The notes beneath the pieces are model-generated. The model saw only the letters and a program-made list of their open reading frames with translations, was not told where the DNA came from and made no database searches. The position numbers and the translations under genes are program-made. A stretch of DNA of 64,000 nt from assembly GCF_003031675.1 (NCBI RefSeq), contig NZ_PYWX01000029.1, forward strand, positions 1-64,000, written 5' to 3'. Position 1 is the stretch's first letter. Every line of letters begins with the position of its first letter. Positions 29,897 through 39,936 of the stretch are shown here, piece by piece. Source of the stretch: Pseudomonas palleroniana (GTDB lineage Bacteria > Pseudomonadota > Gammaproteobacteria > Pseudomonadales > Pseudomonadaceae).

Positions 29897-30259
29897 ATGA
29901 GCATCCAGGACATCGTCGACTTCAGCCAAGCCAACACCGCCCCCGAGCGCTACCGCCCTGCCGCCGAAAAAATCCTCAAGGGCGATCCCGAACAAACGCT
30001 CTACAACCACTACAACAGTCCGTGCGGACAGATGAGCGCCGGAGTGTGGGAAGGCGAGGTCGGGCACTGGAAGGTCAATTACACCGAATACGAGTACTGC
30101 GAGATTGTGCAGGGTGTTTCTGTATTGCGGGATGTCGACGGCAATGCCAAGACCTTGCGCGCCGGCGACCGCTTCGTGATCCCCGCAGGCTTCAGCGGCA
30201 CCTGGGAAGTGCTGGAGGCGTGCCGCAAGATCTACGTGGTGTTCGAACAGAAAGCCTGA
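29897..30259 (+). CDS. Cupin-domain protein (DUF861 type)
   Basis: The 120-residue single-domain beta-barrel protein carries the cupin motifs EYEYCEIVQGVSVLRD and GDRFVIPAGFSGTWEVLE. The function is unknown; small DUF861 cupins often sit beside amine or amino-acid catabolic genes. It is divergent from the aldehyde dehydrogenase with a 230-bp spacer, and both may share a control region. The Shine-Dalgarno is weak (ACGGGAC). A bidirectional terminator follows. Confidence 0.82.
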   Translation: MSIQDIVDFSQANTAPERYRPAAEKILKGDPEQTLYNHYNSPCGQMSAGVWEGEVGHWKVNYTEYEYCEIVQGVSVLRDVDGNAKTLRAGDRFVIPAGFSGTWEVLEACRKIYVVFEQKA

Positions 30260-30275
30260 ACCGCAAATTTCAGGC

Positions 30276-30312
30276 AAAAAAAAGCCCGGATCGTGAGATA
30301 CGGGCTTTTTTT
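30276..30312. terminator. Bidirectional terminator between cupin gene and rpmG
   Basis: AAAGCCCG and CGGGCTTT form a stem with a 12-base loop, flanked by long A and T runs. It lies between two convergent genes and can end both transcripts. Confidence 0.82.
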
Positions 30313-30330
30313 CACAAGAAAGGCAACCAA

Positions 30331-30486
30331 TTACTTGATTTTGCCTTCTTTGTAGATCACGTGCTTGCGAACGCGCGGGTCGAACATTTTCTTTTCGAGC
30401 TTGTCCGGGGTAGTACGCTTGTTCTTGTCGGTAGTGTAGAAGTGACCAGTACCGGCGCTAGAGATCATTCGAATCAATTCACGCAT
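30331..30486 (-). CDS. rpmG: 50S ribosomal protein L33
   Basis: The 51-residue protein begins [20 protein letters not shown] and ends VIYKEGKIK. It matches bacterial L33 of the cysteine-free form, which lacks the zinc ribbon of the alternative paralogue. It contributes to the large ribosomal subunit near the E site. AAGGAGCTATATC precedes the start. It is the second gene of rpmB-rpmG, 11 bases after rpmB, and is followed by the bidirectional terminator. Confidence 0.96.
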   Translation of the reverse strand: MRELIRMISSAGTGHFYTTDKNKRTTPDKLEKKMFDPRVRKHVIYKEGKIK

Positions 30487-30497
30487 GATATAGCTCC

Positions 30498-30731
30498 TTA
30501 GATTGTGCCAGCGCGGCGCAATTCAGCCAGCACGACAGTGATGCCACGCTTGTCGATGATGCGCATGCCTTTGGCAGATACGCGCAGACGGACGAAACGT
30601 TTCTCTTCTTCAACCCAGAAGCGGTGATGCTGCAGGTTCGGCAGGAAACGACGACGGGTTTTGTTATTTGCGTGGGAAATGTTATTCCCAGTCACCGGAC
30701 CCTTACCGGTAACTTGACAGACTCTCGACAT
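30498..30731 (-). CDS. rpmB: 50S ribosomal protein L28
   Basis: The 77-residue protein starts [20 protein letters not shown], the family signature, and contains the basic stretch [18 protein letters not shown]. It is a component of the large subunit. It heads the rpmB-rpmG operon. A likely promoter lies at 30880-30908, leaving a leader of about 140 bases. Confidence 0.97.
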   Translation of the reverse strand: MSRVCQVTGKGPVTGNNISHANNKTRRRFLPNLQHHRFWVEEEKRFVRLRVSAKGMRIIDKRGITVVLAELRRAGTI

Positions 30732-30879
30732 GCCTCAGCCCTCTAAAACCACATGCCCAACCCGGCATGGGTTGGCCGCTTAATCTCTCAGTCATTTGGC
30801 GCCAGGCGCCGCGTTTCTTTAGGGTCTTACCGGCTACACCTACAAGCGAAGGAACCGGGCCCCTAGAAAAGAGCGCTGC
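30732..30879 (-). other. rpmB-rpmG 5' leader with candidate hairpins
   Basis: The leader of about 140 bases contains CCAACCC/GGGTTGG (30757-30775, loop 5) and a tandem GGCGCC pair (30798-30810). A structured leader in an r-protein operon may allow autogenous control, but no known motif is identified. The rest of the 459-base interval 30732-31190 shows no gene; the far part lies upstream of the peptide-binding protein gene. Confidence 0.35.
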
Positions 30880-30908
30880 TTTATACCAGAAAGACCCAGG
30901 TGCAACAA
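30880..30908 (-). promoter_or_regulatory. Candidate sigma-70 promoter of rpmB-rpmG
   Basis: On the minus strand TTGTTG and TATAAA are separated by 17 bases. A TGG immediately before the -10 makes it an extended -10 promoter. Transcription would start near 30873. Confidence 0.6.
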
Positions 30909-31190
30909 CAGCCCGTGCGTTTTTACCGACTTAAATCTCGGCTTCGGACGCCTGAACCATTGCCGGCAGGGCCCGCTGAACAGCCGACCGCTCGTCGCAC
31001 AGAATGATTTGCACAGCCTGCGCGCGCGGATGAAGCGCACAGCGAAATGCACCAGGCCGTCATCAAAACAGCATTTGAGGCAAAAGCACAGGCAAAAATG
31101 GGCTAGTCATTTATCCGGCAGACCACTACGGTAGGCTTTTTTCCAGACTGCACTCGCAGATGGGCCTTCGATATGCACAGGAAACCGAAT

Positions 31191-32783
31191 ATGCGCCTCG
31201 CAGCCCTACCGCTACTGCTAGCCCCTCTATTTATCGCGCCGCCGGCCGTTGCCGCCACCAGCTTGAGTGTTTGCACCGAAGCCAGCCCCGAAGGGTTCGA
31301 TGTGGTGCAATACAACTCGCTGACCACCACCAACGCCTCGGCCGACGTACTGATGAATCGCCTGGTGGATTACGACGTAGCCAGCGGCAAGCTGGTACCC
31401 AGCCTGGCAGACAGCTGGGAAGTGTCCCCGGACGGCCTGACGTATACCTTCAGACTGCACCCGAATGTGAAGTTTCATCGCACCGAATATTTCACCCCAA
31501 GCCGCACCTTGACCGCCGAAGACGTGCGTTTCAGCTTCGAGCGCATGCTCGACCCGGCCAACCCATGGCACCAGATCGCCCAAAGCGGCTTCCCCCATGC
31601 GCAGTCGCTGCAACTGCCCACACTGGTCAAAAAAATCGACGCCCTTGACCCGCTCACCGTGCGTTTCACCCTCGATCACGCCGACTCCACTTTCCTCGCG
31701 GCGTTGAGCATGGGATTCGCATCGATCTATTCAGCGGAATATGCCGACAAACTGCTCAAGGCCGGCACACCGGACAAACTCAACAGCCAACCGATAGGGA
31801 CTGGCCCGTTCGTGTTTGTGCGTTTTCAAAAAGATGCCGTGGTTCGCTACAAGGCCAACCCGGACTACTTCGCCGGCAAACCGGCTGTGGACAACCTGAT
31901 CTTCGCCATCACCCCGGATGCCAATGTGCGCTTGCAGAAACTGCATCGTGACGAATGCCAGATCGCTCTTTCGCCCAAGCCATTGGACGTCGGCGAAACC
32001 GAAAAGGACCCAGCGCTCAAGGTGGAGAAAACGGCCGCCTTCATGACGGCCTTCGTGGCCATCAATAGCCAACACCCGCCTCTGGACAAACCGGAAGTGC
32101 GTCAGGCAATCAACCTCGCCTTCGATAAGGGCAGTTACCTCAAGGCCGTGTTCGAAGGGACCGCCGAAGCCGCCAATGGACCCTACCCGCCCAACACCTG
32201 GAGCTACGCCAAGGACTTGCTGGGTTACCCGCAGGACCTCGCCAAGGCCAAGACGCTTCTGGAGCGTGCCGGGCTCAAGGACGGCTTCAAGACCACCATT
32301 TGGACGCGCCCCACGGGCAGCCTGCTGAACCCCAACCCGAACCTCGGCGCGCAGCTGCTGCAAGCGGACCTGGCCAAGGTAGGCATCCAGGCCGAGATCC
32401 GGGTGATCGAGTGGGGTGAGCTGATTCGCCGTGCCAAGGCGGGCGAGCATGACCTGCTATTCATGGGGTGGGCTGGCGACAACGGCGACCCGGATAACTT
32501 CCTGACCCCGCAATTCTCGTGTGCCGCGGTGAAATCCGGGACGAATTTCGCCCGCTACTGCGACCCGACGCTGGACAAACTGATCAGCGCCGGCAAGACC
32601 ACCAGCGAGCAAGGCGTGCGCAGCAAGCTGTATCAACAGGCCCAGGCGCAGATCCAGCAACAGGCGCTGTGGCTGCCGTTGGCGCATCCGACGGCGTTTG
32701 CCCTCACACGCAAGAATGTCGAGGGGTATCAGGTGAGCCCGTTTGGTCGCCAGGATTTTTCCAAGGTCAGCGTCAAGCCCTGA
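31191..32783 (+). CDS. ABC transporter substrate-binding protein (DppA/SBP_5 family)
   Basis: The 530-residue periplasmic protein has a signal peptide (MRLAALPLLLAPLFIAPPAVAA) and the SBP family 5 fold. Typical features are LVDYDVASGKLVPSLADSWE, DGLTYTFRLHPNVKFH and NGPYPPNTWSYAKD. It would bind short peptides for an ABC transporter, though no permease or ATPase genes are adjacent. The ATG at 31191 follows AGGAAACCGAAT; an ATG six codons earlier lacks such a site. P. aeruginosa has a similar gene at this place. Confidence 0.9.
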   Translation: MRLAALPLLLAPLFIAPPAVAATSLSVCTEASPEGFDVVQYNSLTTTNASADVLMNRLVDYDVASGKLVPSLADSWEVSPDGLTYTFRLHPNVKFHRTEYFTPSRTLTAEDVRFSFERMLDPANPWHQIAQSGFPHAQSLQLPTLVKKIDALDPLTVRFTLDHADSTFLAALSMGFASIYSAEYADKLLKAGTPDKLNSQPIGTGPFVFVRFQKDAVVRYKANPDYFAGKPAVDNLIFAITPDANVRLQKLHRDECQIALSPKPLDVGETEKDPALKVEKTAAFMTAFVAINSQHPPLDKPEVRQAINLAFDKGSYLKAVFEGTAEAANGPYPPNTWSYAKDLLGYPQDLAKAKTLLERAGLKDGFKTTIWTRPTGSLLNPNPNLGAQLLQADLAKVGIQAEIRVIEWGELIRRAKAGEHDLLFMGWAGDNGDPDNFLTPQFSCAAVKSGTNFARYCDPTLDKLISAGKTTSEQGVRSKLYQQAQAQIQQQALWLPLAHPTAFALTRKNVEGYQVSPFGRQDFSKVSVKP

Positions 32784-32790
32784 AAACCAG

Positions 32791-32811
32791 GCCCGCCCCA
32801 CCGGGGCGGGC
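32791..32811. terminator. Hairpin between the peptide-binding gene and radC
   Basis: GCCCGCCCC and GGGGCGGGC form a 9-bp GC-rich stem with a short loop, located between convergent genes. The following T-tract is short, so termination may be weak. Confidence 0.5.
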
Positions 32812-33486
32812 TTACATCCACCCATATTCCGCCATCGATAACGGGTCTCCATCCCCCACGATGATGTGATCCAGCACCCGTACATCCACCAACTCCAGCG
32901 TCTTTTGCAGCAACTTGGTCAATTTCCGATCAGCTGCGCTCGGTTCCAGACTTCCAGAGGGGTGGTTGTGGCACAGGATCAAGGCTGCTGCGTTGTACGA
33001 CAGCGCACGCTTGACCACTTGCCGGGGGTAGACTATCGCCGCATCGATGGTGCCCTGGGACAACACCTCAAACCCGAGCACCCGGTGTTTCGAGTCGAGA
33101 AACAGGCAGCCGAAGGTTTCGTGGGACTCATGGCGCAACAATGCCTTGAGGTATTCGCGCACGGCCACCGGGCTTTCCAGTACGGAGTCTGTGCGCAGCC
33201 GTTCGGCCAGGTGACGCCGGGACATTTCCAATACCGCCTGCAACTGCGCGAACTTCGCCGGCCCCAGCCCCAGATGCTGGCTGAACAGTGCCTGGCTGGC
33301 CTCCAGAAGCTGACGAAGCCCACCAAATTGCACCAACAGATGGCGCGCCAGGTCGACCGCGCTTCTGCCGGAAACCCCAGTGCGCAGGAAAATTGCCAGC
33401 AACTCGGCATCGGACAGACTTGCCGCACCCCACTCCAGAAGTTTCTCCCGCGGACGTTCCGCCACGGGCCAATCACGAATACTCAT
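32812..33486 (-). CDS. radC: RadC-family JAB1/MPN-domain protein
   Basis: The 224-residue RadC-like protein has an N-terminal helix-hairpin-helix region and a C-terminal metalloprotease-like JAMM motif, [14 protein letters not shown], with a conserved upstream Glu. Its role in DNA repair is now doubted and the function is unresolved. The start at [17 protein letters not shown] follows GGGAGGCGGT; the open frame farther upstream is unsupported. It is divergent from coaBC. Confidence 0.93.
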   Translation of the reverse strand: MSIRDWPVAERPREKLLEWGAASLSDAELLAIFLRTGVSGRSAVDLARHLLVQFGGLRQLLEASQALFSQHLGLGPAKFAQLQAVLEMSRRHLAERLRTDSVLESPVAVREYLKALLRHESHETFGCLFLDSKHRVLGFEVLSQGTIDAAIVYPRQVVKRALSYNAAALILCHNHPSGSLEPSAADRKLTKLLQKTLELVDVRVLDHIIVGDGDPLSMAEYGWM

Positions 33487-33643
33487 ACCGCCTCCCTCTC
33501 CATACGCCCCATGGCATGTGCGTCGCTGTTGCCTGGCGGACGCTGTGTTATCGTAGGCCCTCTTTTTTGCGTGCGATTTCACCTGGGGAGGGGGGATCGC
33601 AGGCGTCACTGAACTGGCAACACTGAACTGGAAAGGCAAACCA

Positions 33644-34852
33644 ATGCAGCGTCTGTATCGGAAACGCATCGTTCTCGGCGTCGGAGGCGGCATTGCCGCC
33701 TATAAGAGCGCAGAGCTGGTTCGCAGGCTCCTGGACCAAGGCGCCGAAGTACGGGTGGTCATGACCCGCGGCGGCAGTGAGTTCATCACCCCGCTGACCA
33801 TGCAGGCCCTGTCCGGCCACCCGGTTCACCTGGACTTGCTCGACCCGGCGGCAGAGGCCGCCATGGGCCATATCGAACTGGCCAAATGGGCCGACCTGGT
33901 ACTGATCGCCCCGGCCACCGCCGACCTGATCGCCCGCCTGGCCCAAGGCATCGCCGATGACCTGCTGACCACGCTGGTATTGGCCACCGACGCCACCGTT
34001 GCCATTGCACCGGCCATGAACCAGGCCATGTGGCGCGACCCGGCCACCCAGGCCAACACCCAGCTCCTGCAAAGCCGTGGCCTCAAGGTATTCGGCCCGG
34101 CATCCGGCAGCCAGGCCTGCGGCGACGTCGGCATGGGCCGCATGCTCGAAGCCACGGACCTGGCACTGTGTGCCGCAGAGTGCTTCCAGCACTTGGCCCT
34201 GACCGGCAAGCACGTATTGATTACTGCCGGCCCCACTCAGGAAAACATCGACCCGGTGCGCTACATCACCAACCATAGCTCAGGAAAAATGGGCTTTGCC
34301 TTGGCAGAGGCCGCGGTTGAGGCAGGCGCACGCGTCACCCTGATCACCGGCCCGGTTCATTTGCCGACCCCTGATCGCGTCACGCGAATCGACGTAGTGA
34401 GCGCCCGCGACATGCTGGCGGCTTGCGAAGCAGCCATTCCGTGCGACCTGTTTATCGCCTCGGCAGCGGTAGCGGATTACCGCCCGGAAGTCGTAGCCCC
34501 GCAAAAGCTCAAGAAAGACCCTACAAACGGTGACGGCCTGCTCCTGCAAATGGTGCGCAACCCGGACATTCTTGCCAGCATCGCAACGCGCCCGGATCGC
34601 CCCTTCAGCGTCGGCTTTGCAGCCGAGACCGAGCATCTGCTGGACTATGCCGCACGTAAATTGAAAGACAAAAACCTCGACCTGATCGTTGCCAATGATG
34701 TCGCCAACCCGAGCATCGGCTTCAACAGCGAGGAAAATGCCTGCAGCGTGATCGACCGCGAACTGCACGCCACCCTTTTCGCCCAGACCAGCAAGGGCAA
34801 GATTGCCCGCCAACTGATCTCCTTTATCGCCCAACGGCTGAACCAGGTTTAA
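33644..34852 (+). CDS. coaBC: CoaBC, bifunctional phosphopantothenoylcysteine synthetase/decarboxylase
   Basis: The 402-residue enzyme performs two steps of coenzyme A synthesis. The N-terminal FMN decarboxylase half has [15 protein letters not shown], the NQAMW of APAMNQAMW, and [13 protein letters not shown]; the C-terminal synthetase half has [20 protein letters not shown] and the FAAETEHL motif. The length is typical. It is followed five bases later by dut, so the two form an operon. Confidence 0.96.
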   Translation: MQRLYRKRIVLGVGGGIAAYKSAELVRRLLDQGAEVRVVMTRGGSEFITPLTMQALSGHPVHLDLLDPAAEAAMGHIELAKWADLVLIAPATADLIARLAQGIADDLLTTLVLATDATVAIAPAMNQAMWRDPATQANTQLLQSRGLKVFGPASGSQACGDVGMGRMLEATDLALCAAECFQHLALTGKHVLITAGPTQENIDPVRYITNHSSGKMGFALAEAAVEAGARVTLITGPVHLPTPDRVTRIDVVSARDMLAACEAAIPCDLFIASAAVADYRPEVVAPQKLKKDPTNGDGLLLQMVRNPDILASIATRPDRPFSVGFAAETEHLLDYAARKLKDKNLDLIVANDVANPSIGFNSEENACSVIDRELHATLFAQTSKGKIARQLISFIAQRLNQV

Positions 34853-34857
34853 TTTCC

Positions 34858-35313
34858 ATGCACGCTTTGCAAGCCAAGATCCTCGACCCACGCATCGGCA
34901 ACGAATTCCCACTGCCGGCCTACGCCACACCGGGCTCCGCCGGGCTGGACCTGCGCGCCATGCTCAAAGAGGACACGGTCCTCGAACCAGGCCAGACGAT
35001 CCTGATCCCCACTGGGCTATCGATCTATGTGGGTGACCCAGGCCTGGCGGCATTGATCCTGCCGCGCTCCGGCCTGGGCCACAAACACGGGATTGTGCTG
35101 GGCAACCTCGTGGGCCTGATCGACTCCGATTATCAGGGCGAACTGATGGTGTCCTGCTGGAACCGTGGTCAGACGGCCTTCAACATTGCCGTCGGCGAAC
35201 GCATCGCCCAGTTGGTATTGGTACCGGTGGTACAGGCGCACTTCGAACTGGTACAGGAGTTCGACGAAACCCAGCGCGGCGCAGGTGGTTTTGGGCATTC
35301 CGGCAGCCACTGA
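34858..35313 (+). CDS. dut: dUTP pyrophosphatase
   Basis: The 151-residue trimeric enzyme hydrolyses dUTP to dUMP and keeps uracil out of DNA. Family motifs are [38 protein letters not shown] and GGFGHSG at the C-terminus. The start lies five bases after the coaBC stop. The 263-base spacer to algC has no gene of its own that I can support. Confidence 0.96.
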   Translation: MHALQAKILDPRIGNEFPLPAYATPGSAGLDLRAMLKEDTVLEPGQTILIPTGLSIYVGDPGLAALILPRSGLGHKHGIVLGNLVGLIDSDYQGELMVSCWNRGQTAFNIAVGERIAQLVLVPVVQAHFELVQEFDETQRGAGGFGHSGSH

Positions 35314-35576
35314 CTAAGCTGAATCAGGCCGGATGCTGCTGTCCGGCCCGATACCACCGCACGGCTTTTCAGGATGAAGAATGCGCGGATTTAACCAGCG
35401 ATATTTCCCTAAAGAAATCAATGGATTACGCGACTGCCATAGCGAAGCCAGCACGCCGATGGCATTTTTGCACCACGAACTCTCTGCCGAAAACGTCGTC
35501 TTACCCTTCAGTTTGAGCCTGCCGGTCAGCCATATTAAGGCCAGCTTTGCCCCCTTCAGATGGAGTTCCCCCCGCG

Positions 35577-36974
35577 ATGAGTACCGCAGCCCGAGTAGCC
35601 CCGACCTTCCCCGACAGCATCTTCCGCGCCTATGACATCCGTGGCGTGGTGCCCAAGACCCTGACCGCTGAAACCGCTTACTGGATTGGCCGTGCTATCG
35701 GCTCCCAAAGCCTGGCGCAGAATGAGCCCAACGTTTCGGTCGGCCGTGACGGTCGCCTGTCCGGCCCCGAGTTGGTGGAACAACTGATCCAGGGCCTGGC
35801 CGATAGCGGCTGCCATGTGAGCGACGTCGGCCTGGTGCCGACGCCGGCACTGTACTACGCAGCCAACGTCCTGGCAGGCAAGTCCGGGGTAATGCTCACC
35901 GGCAGTCATAACCCTTCGGACTACAACGGCTTCAAGATCGTCATCGCGGGCGACACCCTGGCCAATGAACAGATCCAGGCCCTGCACCACCGCCTGAAAA
36001 CCAACGACCTGACCAGCGGCAAGGGCAGCATCACCAAAGTCGACATCCTGCAGCGCTACTCTGACGAAATCACCCGCGACGTCAAACTCGCACGCCGCCT
36101 GAAAGTGGTGGTGGACTGTGGCAACGGCGCGGCCGGCGTAATTGCGCCGCAACTGCTCGAAGCCCTGAACTGTGAAGTCATCCCGCTGTTCTGCGAAGTC
36201 GACGGCAACTTCCCCAACCACCACCCGGACCCAGGCAAGCCTGAAAACCTGGTGGACCTGATCGCCAAGGTCAAGGAAGTGGGCGCCGATGTGGGGCTGG
36301 CCTTCGACGGCGACGGCGACCGCGTGGGCGTGGTGACTGAAACCGGTGAGATCGTGTTCCCGGATCGCCTGTTGATGCTTTTCGCCCGTGATGTGGTGGC
36401 CCGCAATCCCAACGCCGAGATCATCTTCGACGTGAAATGCACCCGCCGCCTCACCCCGCTGATCAAGGAGTACGGTGGTCGCCCGCTAATGTGGAAGACC
36501 GGTCACTCGTTGATCAAAAAGAAAATGAAGGAAACCGGTGCGTTATTGGCCGGCGAAATGAGCGGCCACGTGTTCTTCAAGGAGCGTTGGTTCGGGTTTG
36601 ACGACGGTATTTACAGCGCCGCCCGCCTGCTGGAGATCCTCAGCAAGGAAAACTCCTCCGCCGAAGAACTGTTTCAGACCTTCCCGAATGATATTTCTAC
36701 TCCAGAGATCAATATCCATGTGACCGAGGAGAGCAAATTCAGCATCATTGATGCACTGCACGATGCACAATGGGGTGAAGGCGCCAACCTGACCATCATT
36801 GATGGTGTGCGAGTCGATTACGCCAAAGGCTGGGGCCTGGTTCGCGCATCCAACACCACACCGGTGCTGGTGCTGCGTTTCGAGGCGGATACCGAGGCTG
36901 AGTTGCAGCGCATCAAGGACGTGTTCCACGCCCAGTTGAAACGTGTTGCCCCTGATCTCCAATTACCGTTCTGA
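35577..36974 (+). CDS. algC: AlgC, phosphomannomutase/phosphoglucomutase
   Basis: The 465-residue enzyme interconverts hexose 1- and 6-phosphates for alginate, lipopolysaccharide and rhamnolipid precursors. The phosphoserine is S110 in TGSHNPSDYNG, the metal loop is FDGDGDRVGVV, and the sugar-binding loop GEMSGHVFF is present. The start MSTAARVAPTFPDSIF has GGAG 11 bases before it. The form is the short one, without the long membrane-anchored N-terminal extension annotated for some Pseudomonas. argB follows 19 bases later. Confidence 0.95.
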   Translation: MSTAARVAPTFPDSIFRAYDIRGVVPKTLTAETAYWIGRAIGSQSLAQNEPNVSVGRDGRLSGPELVEQLIQGLADSGCHVSDVGLVPTPALYYAANVLAGKSGVMLTGSHNPSDYNGFKIVIAGDTLANEQIQALHHRLKTNDLTSGKGSITKVDILQRYSDEITRDVKLARRLKVVVDCGNGAAGVIAPQLLEALNCEVIPLFCEVDGNFPNHHPDPGKPENLVDLIAKVKEVGADVGLAFDGDGDRVGVVTETGEIVFPDRLLMLFARDVVARNPNAEIIFDVKCTRRLTPLIKEYGGRPLMWKTGHSLIKKKMKETGALLAGEMSGHVFFKERWFGFDDGIYSAARLLEILSKENSSAEELFQTFPNDISTPEINIHVTEESKFSIIDALHDAQWGEGANLTIIDGVRVDYAKGWGLVRASNTTPVLVLRFEADTEAELQRIKDVFHAQLKRVAPDLQLPF

Positions 36975-36993
36975 TTTTTTACCGGAGCCCTGA

Positions 36994-37899
<906 letters not shown>

Positions 37900-37911
37900 T
37901 CAATAGGTACT

Positions 37912-37947
37912 AAAAAGCCCCACCTCCTGTAGGAGGTGGGGCTTTTT
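37912..37947. terminator. Bidirectional terminator between argB and pyrE
   Basis: AAAAAGCCCCACCTCC and GGAGGTGGGGCTTTTT form a perfect 16-bp stem with a TGTA loop. It separates the convergent argB and pyrE genes. Confidence 0.95.
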
Positions 37948-37959
37948 GTTGTGCGGCGC

Positions 37960-38607
37960 TTACTGGACGCCGAACTGCTCGCGGTACGCCTTCACCGCCG
38001 GCAGGTGCTGCTTGAGCTGCGAATCATCTTCCAGGAACTGCAACACCTGGTTCAGCGATACGATGCTCACTACGGGAATGCCGAAATCGCGCTCGACTTC
38101 CTGGATGGCCGACAATTCACCATTGCCACGCTCCTGACGGTTCAGCGCGATCAGTACGCCGGCAGCCTTGGCGCCTTCCTGGGACGCAATGATCTGCATC
38201 ACTTCGCGGATCGCAGTACCGGCGGTGATCACGTCGTCGATGATCAGCACTTCGCCCTTGAGCGGTGCCCCGACCAGGCTACCGCCTTCGCCGTGGGCCT
38301 TGGCCTCTTTGCGGTTGAAGCACCATGGCAGGTCCTGGCCATGATGTTCAGCCAGGGCCACAGCAGTAGCCGCCGCCAGGGGGATACCCTTGTAGGCTGG
38401 ACCGAACAGCACGTCGAACGAAATACCGCTTTCAACGATGGCCGCCGCGTAGAAACGACCCAGCTGGGCCAGGGCCGAACCCGAGTTGAACAAGCCCGCA
38501 TTGAAGAAGTACGGGCTGGTGCGCCCGGACTTGAGAGTGAACTCACCGAAGCGCAAAACGCCGCGATCGATGGCAAAACGAATGAAATCGCGTTGATACG
38601 CCTGCAT
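37960..38607 (-). CDS. pyrE: Orotate phosphoribosyltransferase
   Basis: The 215-residue enzyme converts orotate and PRPP to OMP in pyrimidine synthesis. The PRPP motif [13 protein letters not shown] is near residues 120-132, and [11 protein letters not shown] marks the active-site region. The start at MQAYQRDF has GAGG eight bases upstream; an ATG seven codons earlier is less likely. It is divergent from crc over 82 bp. Confidence 0.96.
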   Translation of the reverse strand: MQAYQRDFIRFAIDRGVLRFGEFTLKSGRTSPYFFNAGLFNSGSALAQLGRFYAAAIVESGISFDVLFGPAYKGIPLAAATAVALAEHHGQDLPWCFNRKEAKAHGEGGSLVGAPLKGEVLIIDDVITAGTAIREVMQIIASQEGAKAAGVLIALNRQERGNGELSAIQEVERDFGIPVVSIVSLNQVLQFLEDDSQLKQHLPAVKAYREQFGVQ

Positions 38608-38651
38608 GAAAAAAGCCTCAGATACCACGGATTTAGCTAATTAGGTAGACG

Positions 38652-38668
38652 GCGTGTATCATACACGC
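38652..38668. promoter_or_regulatory. Perfect 17-bp palindrome in the pyrE/crc spacer
   Basis: GCGTGTAT-C-ATACACGC is a perfect odd palindrome centred at 38660. It contains TATCAT, a plausible -10 of the crc promoter, and sits 22 bases before the crc start. It could be an operator for crc or pyrE; no regulator is known to me for this sequence. Confidence 0.5.
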
Positions 38669-38689
38669 ACGCGATTTTTGGGGCCATTT

Positions 38690-39469
38690 ATGCGGATCAT
38701 CAGTGTGAACGTTAATGGTATTCAGGCTGCAGTCGAGCGTGGTTTGCTCAGTTGGCTGCAAGCACAGAATGCCGACGTCATCTGCCTGCAGGACACCCGC
38801 GCCTCCGCCTTTGAACTGGACGACCCAGCCTTCCAACTGGATGGCTACTTCCTTTATGCCTGCGATGCCGAAGTGCCCACCCAAGGTGGCGTGGCTTTGT
38901 ACTCGCGGTTGCAACCCAAGGCGGTCATCAGCGGCCTCGGCTTCGAGACAGCCGACCGCTACGGGCGCTACCTGCAAGCCGATTTCGACAAGGTCAGCAT
39001 CGCGACCTTGCTGCTCCCTTCGGGGCAGAACGGCGATGAAGACTTGAACCAGAAGTTCAAGCTAATGGACGATTTCGCCCGTTATCTGGATAAACAGCGG
39101 CGCAAACGTCGCGAGTACATTTATTGTGGCTCGCTGTACGTGGCGCAACAGAAGCTGGATATCAAGAACTGGCGCGACAGCCAGCAATCCCCGGGTTTCC
39201 TGGCGCCGGAACGGGCCTGGATGGACGAGATTGTCGGCAACATGGGTTATGTCGATGCCCTGCGCGAAGTCAGCCGCGAAGGTGACCAGTACAGCTGGTG
39301 GCCGGATAACGAACAGGCTGAGATGCTCAACCTGGGCTGGCGTTTCGACTACCAGTTGCTGACCCCTGGTCTGCGCCGGTTTGTACGCAGCGCACGCCTG
39401 CCACGCCAGCCACGCTTCTCGCAGCACGCGCCGCTGATCGTGGACTACGACTGGACACTGACCATCTGA
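38690..39469 (+). CDS. crc: Crc, catabolite repression control protein
   Basis: The 259-residue protein has the endonuclease/exonuclease/phosphatase fold (MRIISVNVNGIQAAVERGLL) but is known as an Hfq partner rather than a nuclease. It stabilises Hfq binding to A-rich targets to repress catabolic genes in Pseudomonas, and is relieved by small RNA CrcZ. The length equals the P. aeruginosa protein, and the C-terminus QPRFSQHAPLIVDYDW is the conserved ending. A terminator follows. Confidence 0.96.
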   Translation: MRIISVNVNGIQAAVERGLLSWLQAQNADVICLQDTRASAFELDDPAFQLDGYFLYACDAEVPTQGGVALYSRLQPKAVISGLGFETADRYGRYLQADFDKVSIATLLLPSGQNGDEDLNQKFKLMDDFARYLDKQRRKRREYIYCGSLYVAQQKLDIKNWRDSQQSPGFLAPERAWMDEIVGNMGYVDALREVSREGDQYSWWPDNEQAEMLNLGWRFDYQLLTPGLRRFVRSARLPRQPRFSQHAPLIVDYDWTLTI

Positions 39470-39481
39470 GGTCTTTTTCCA

Positions 39482-39521
39482 GGCACAAAAAAACCGACAT
39501 CGCTGTCGGTTTTTTTGTGCC
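39482..39521. terminator. Bidirectional terminator after crc
   Basis: A stem of GGCACAAAAAAACCGACA and its complement, with a TCGC loop, makes an 18-bp perfect hairpin with A/T runs on either side. It lies between crc and the convergent DUF4870 gene. Confidence 0.92.
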
Positions 39522-39542
39522 TGCCGGTCAGCTGGGCGCGCG

Positions 39543-39914
39543 TTACTTGATCACACGCCAGGTCAAGGGATAGCGGTAGGCGATCCCCTTGTTGGCCTTG
39601 ATACTGCCAATGATGGTCAGCACCACCGTGGCGATCGCCAGGGCGAACATCAGGAAAAAGCCAATCACCGCAAAGGCCAGCACGATGCAAGCGATCCAGG
39701 CAATGGCCACGGTGATCTGGAAATTCAAGGCTTCCTTGCCCTGGTCATCAATGAACGGGTCCACTTCCTTCTTCATCTGCCACAGGATCAGCGGCCCCAC
39801 GACGCTGCCGAAGGGGAACACAAACCCCAGGAACGCCGCGAGATGGCACAACATCGCGCCCTGGCGCACTTCGTAGGAAGGCGTAGGGACAGGCATTTGG
39901 CTGTTGTCATTCAT
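39543..39914 (-). CDS. DUF4870-family membrane protein
   Basis: The 123-residue protein has three or four hydrophobic stretches (AMLCHLAAFLGFVFPFGS, VVGPLILWQ, and a long pair near 60-105) around a FIDDQGKEALNFQITV motif that defines the family. It is an inner-membrane protein of unknown function. It is encoded 22 bases downstream of rph and likely co-transcribed. The start has AAGGAGAAGCGCC before it. Confidence 0.82.
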   Translation of the reverse strand: MNDNSQMPVPTPSYEVRQGAMLCHLAAFLGFVFPFGSVVGPLILWQMKKEVDPFIDDQGKEALNFQITVAIAWIACIVLAFAVIGFFLMFALAIATVVLTIIGSIKANKGIAYRYPLTWRVIK

Positions 39915-39936
39915 GGCGCTTCTCCTTGAGGCGGGT

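Noticed and set aside
31026..31140. Short open frame (about 34 codons) before the peptide-binding protein gene
   Set aside because: No ribosome site, basic and low-complexity sequence, and no known homologue.
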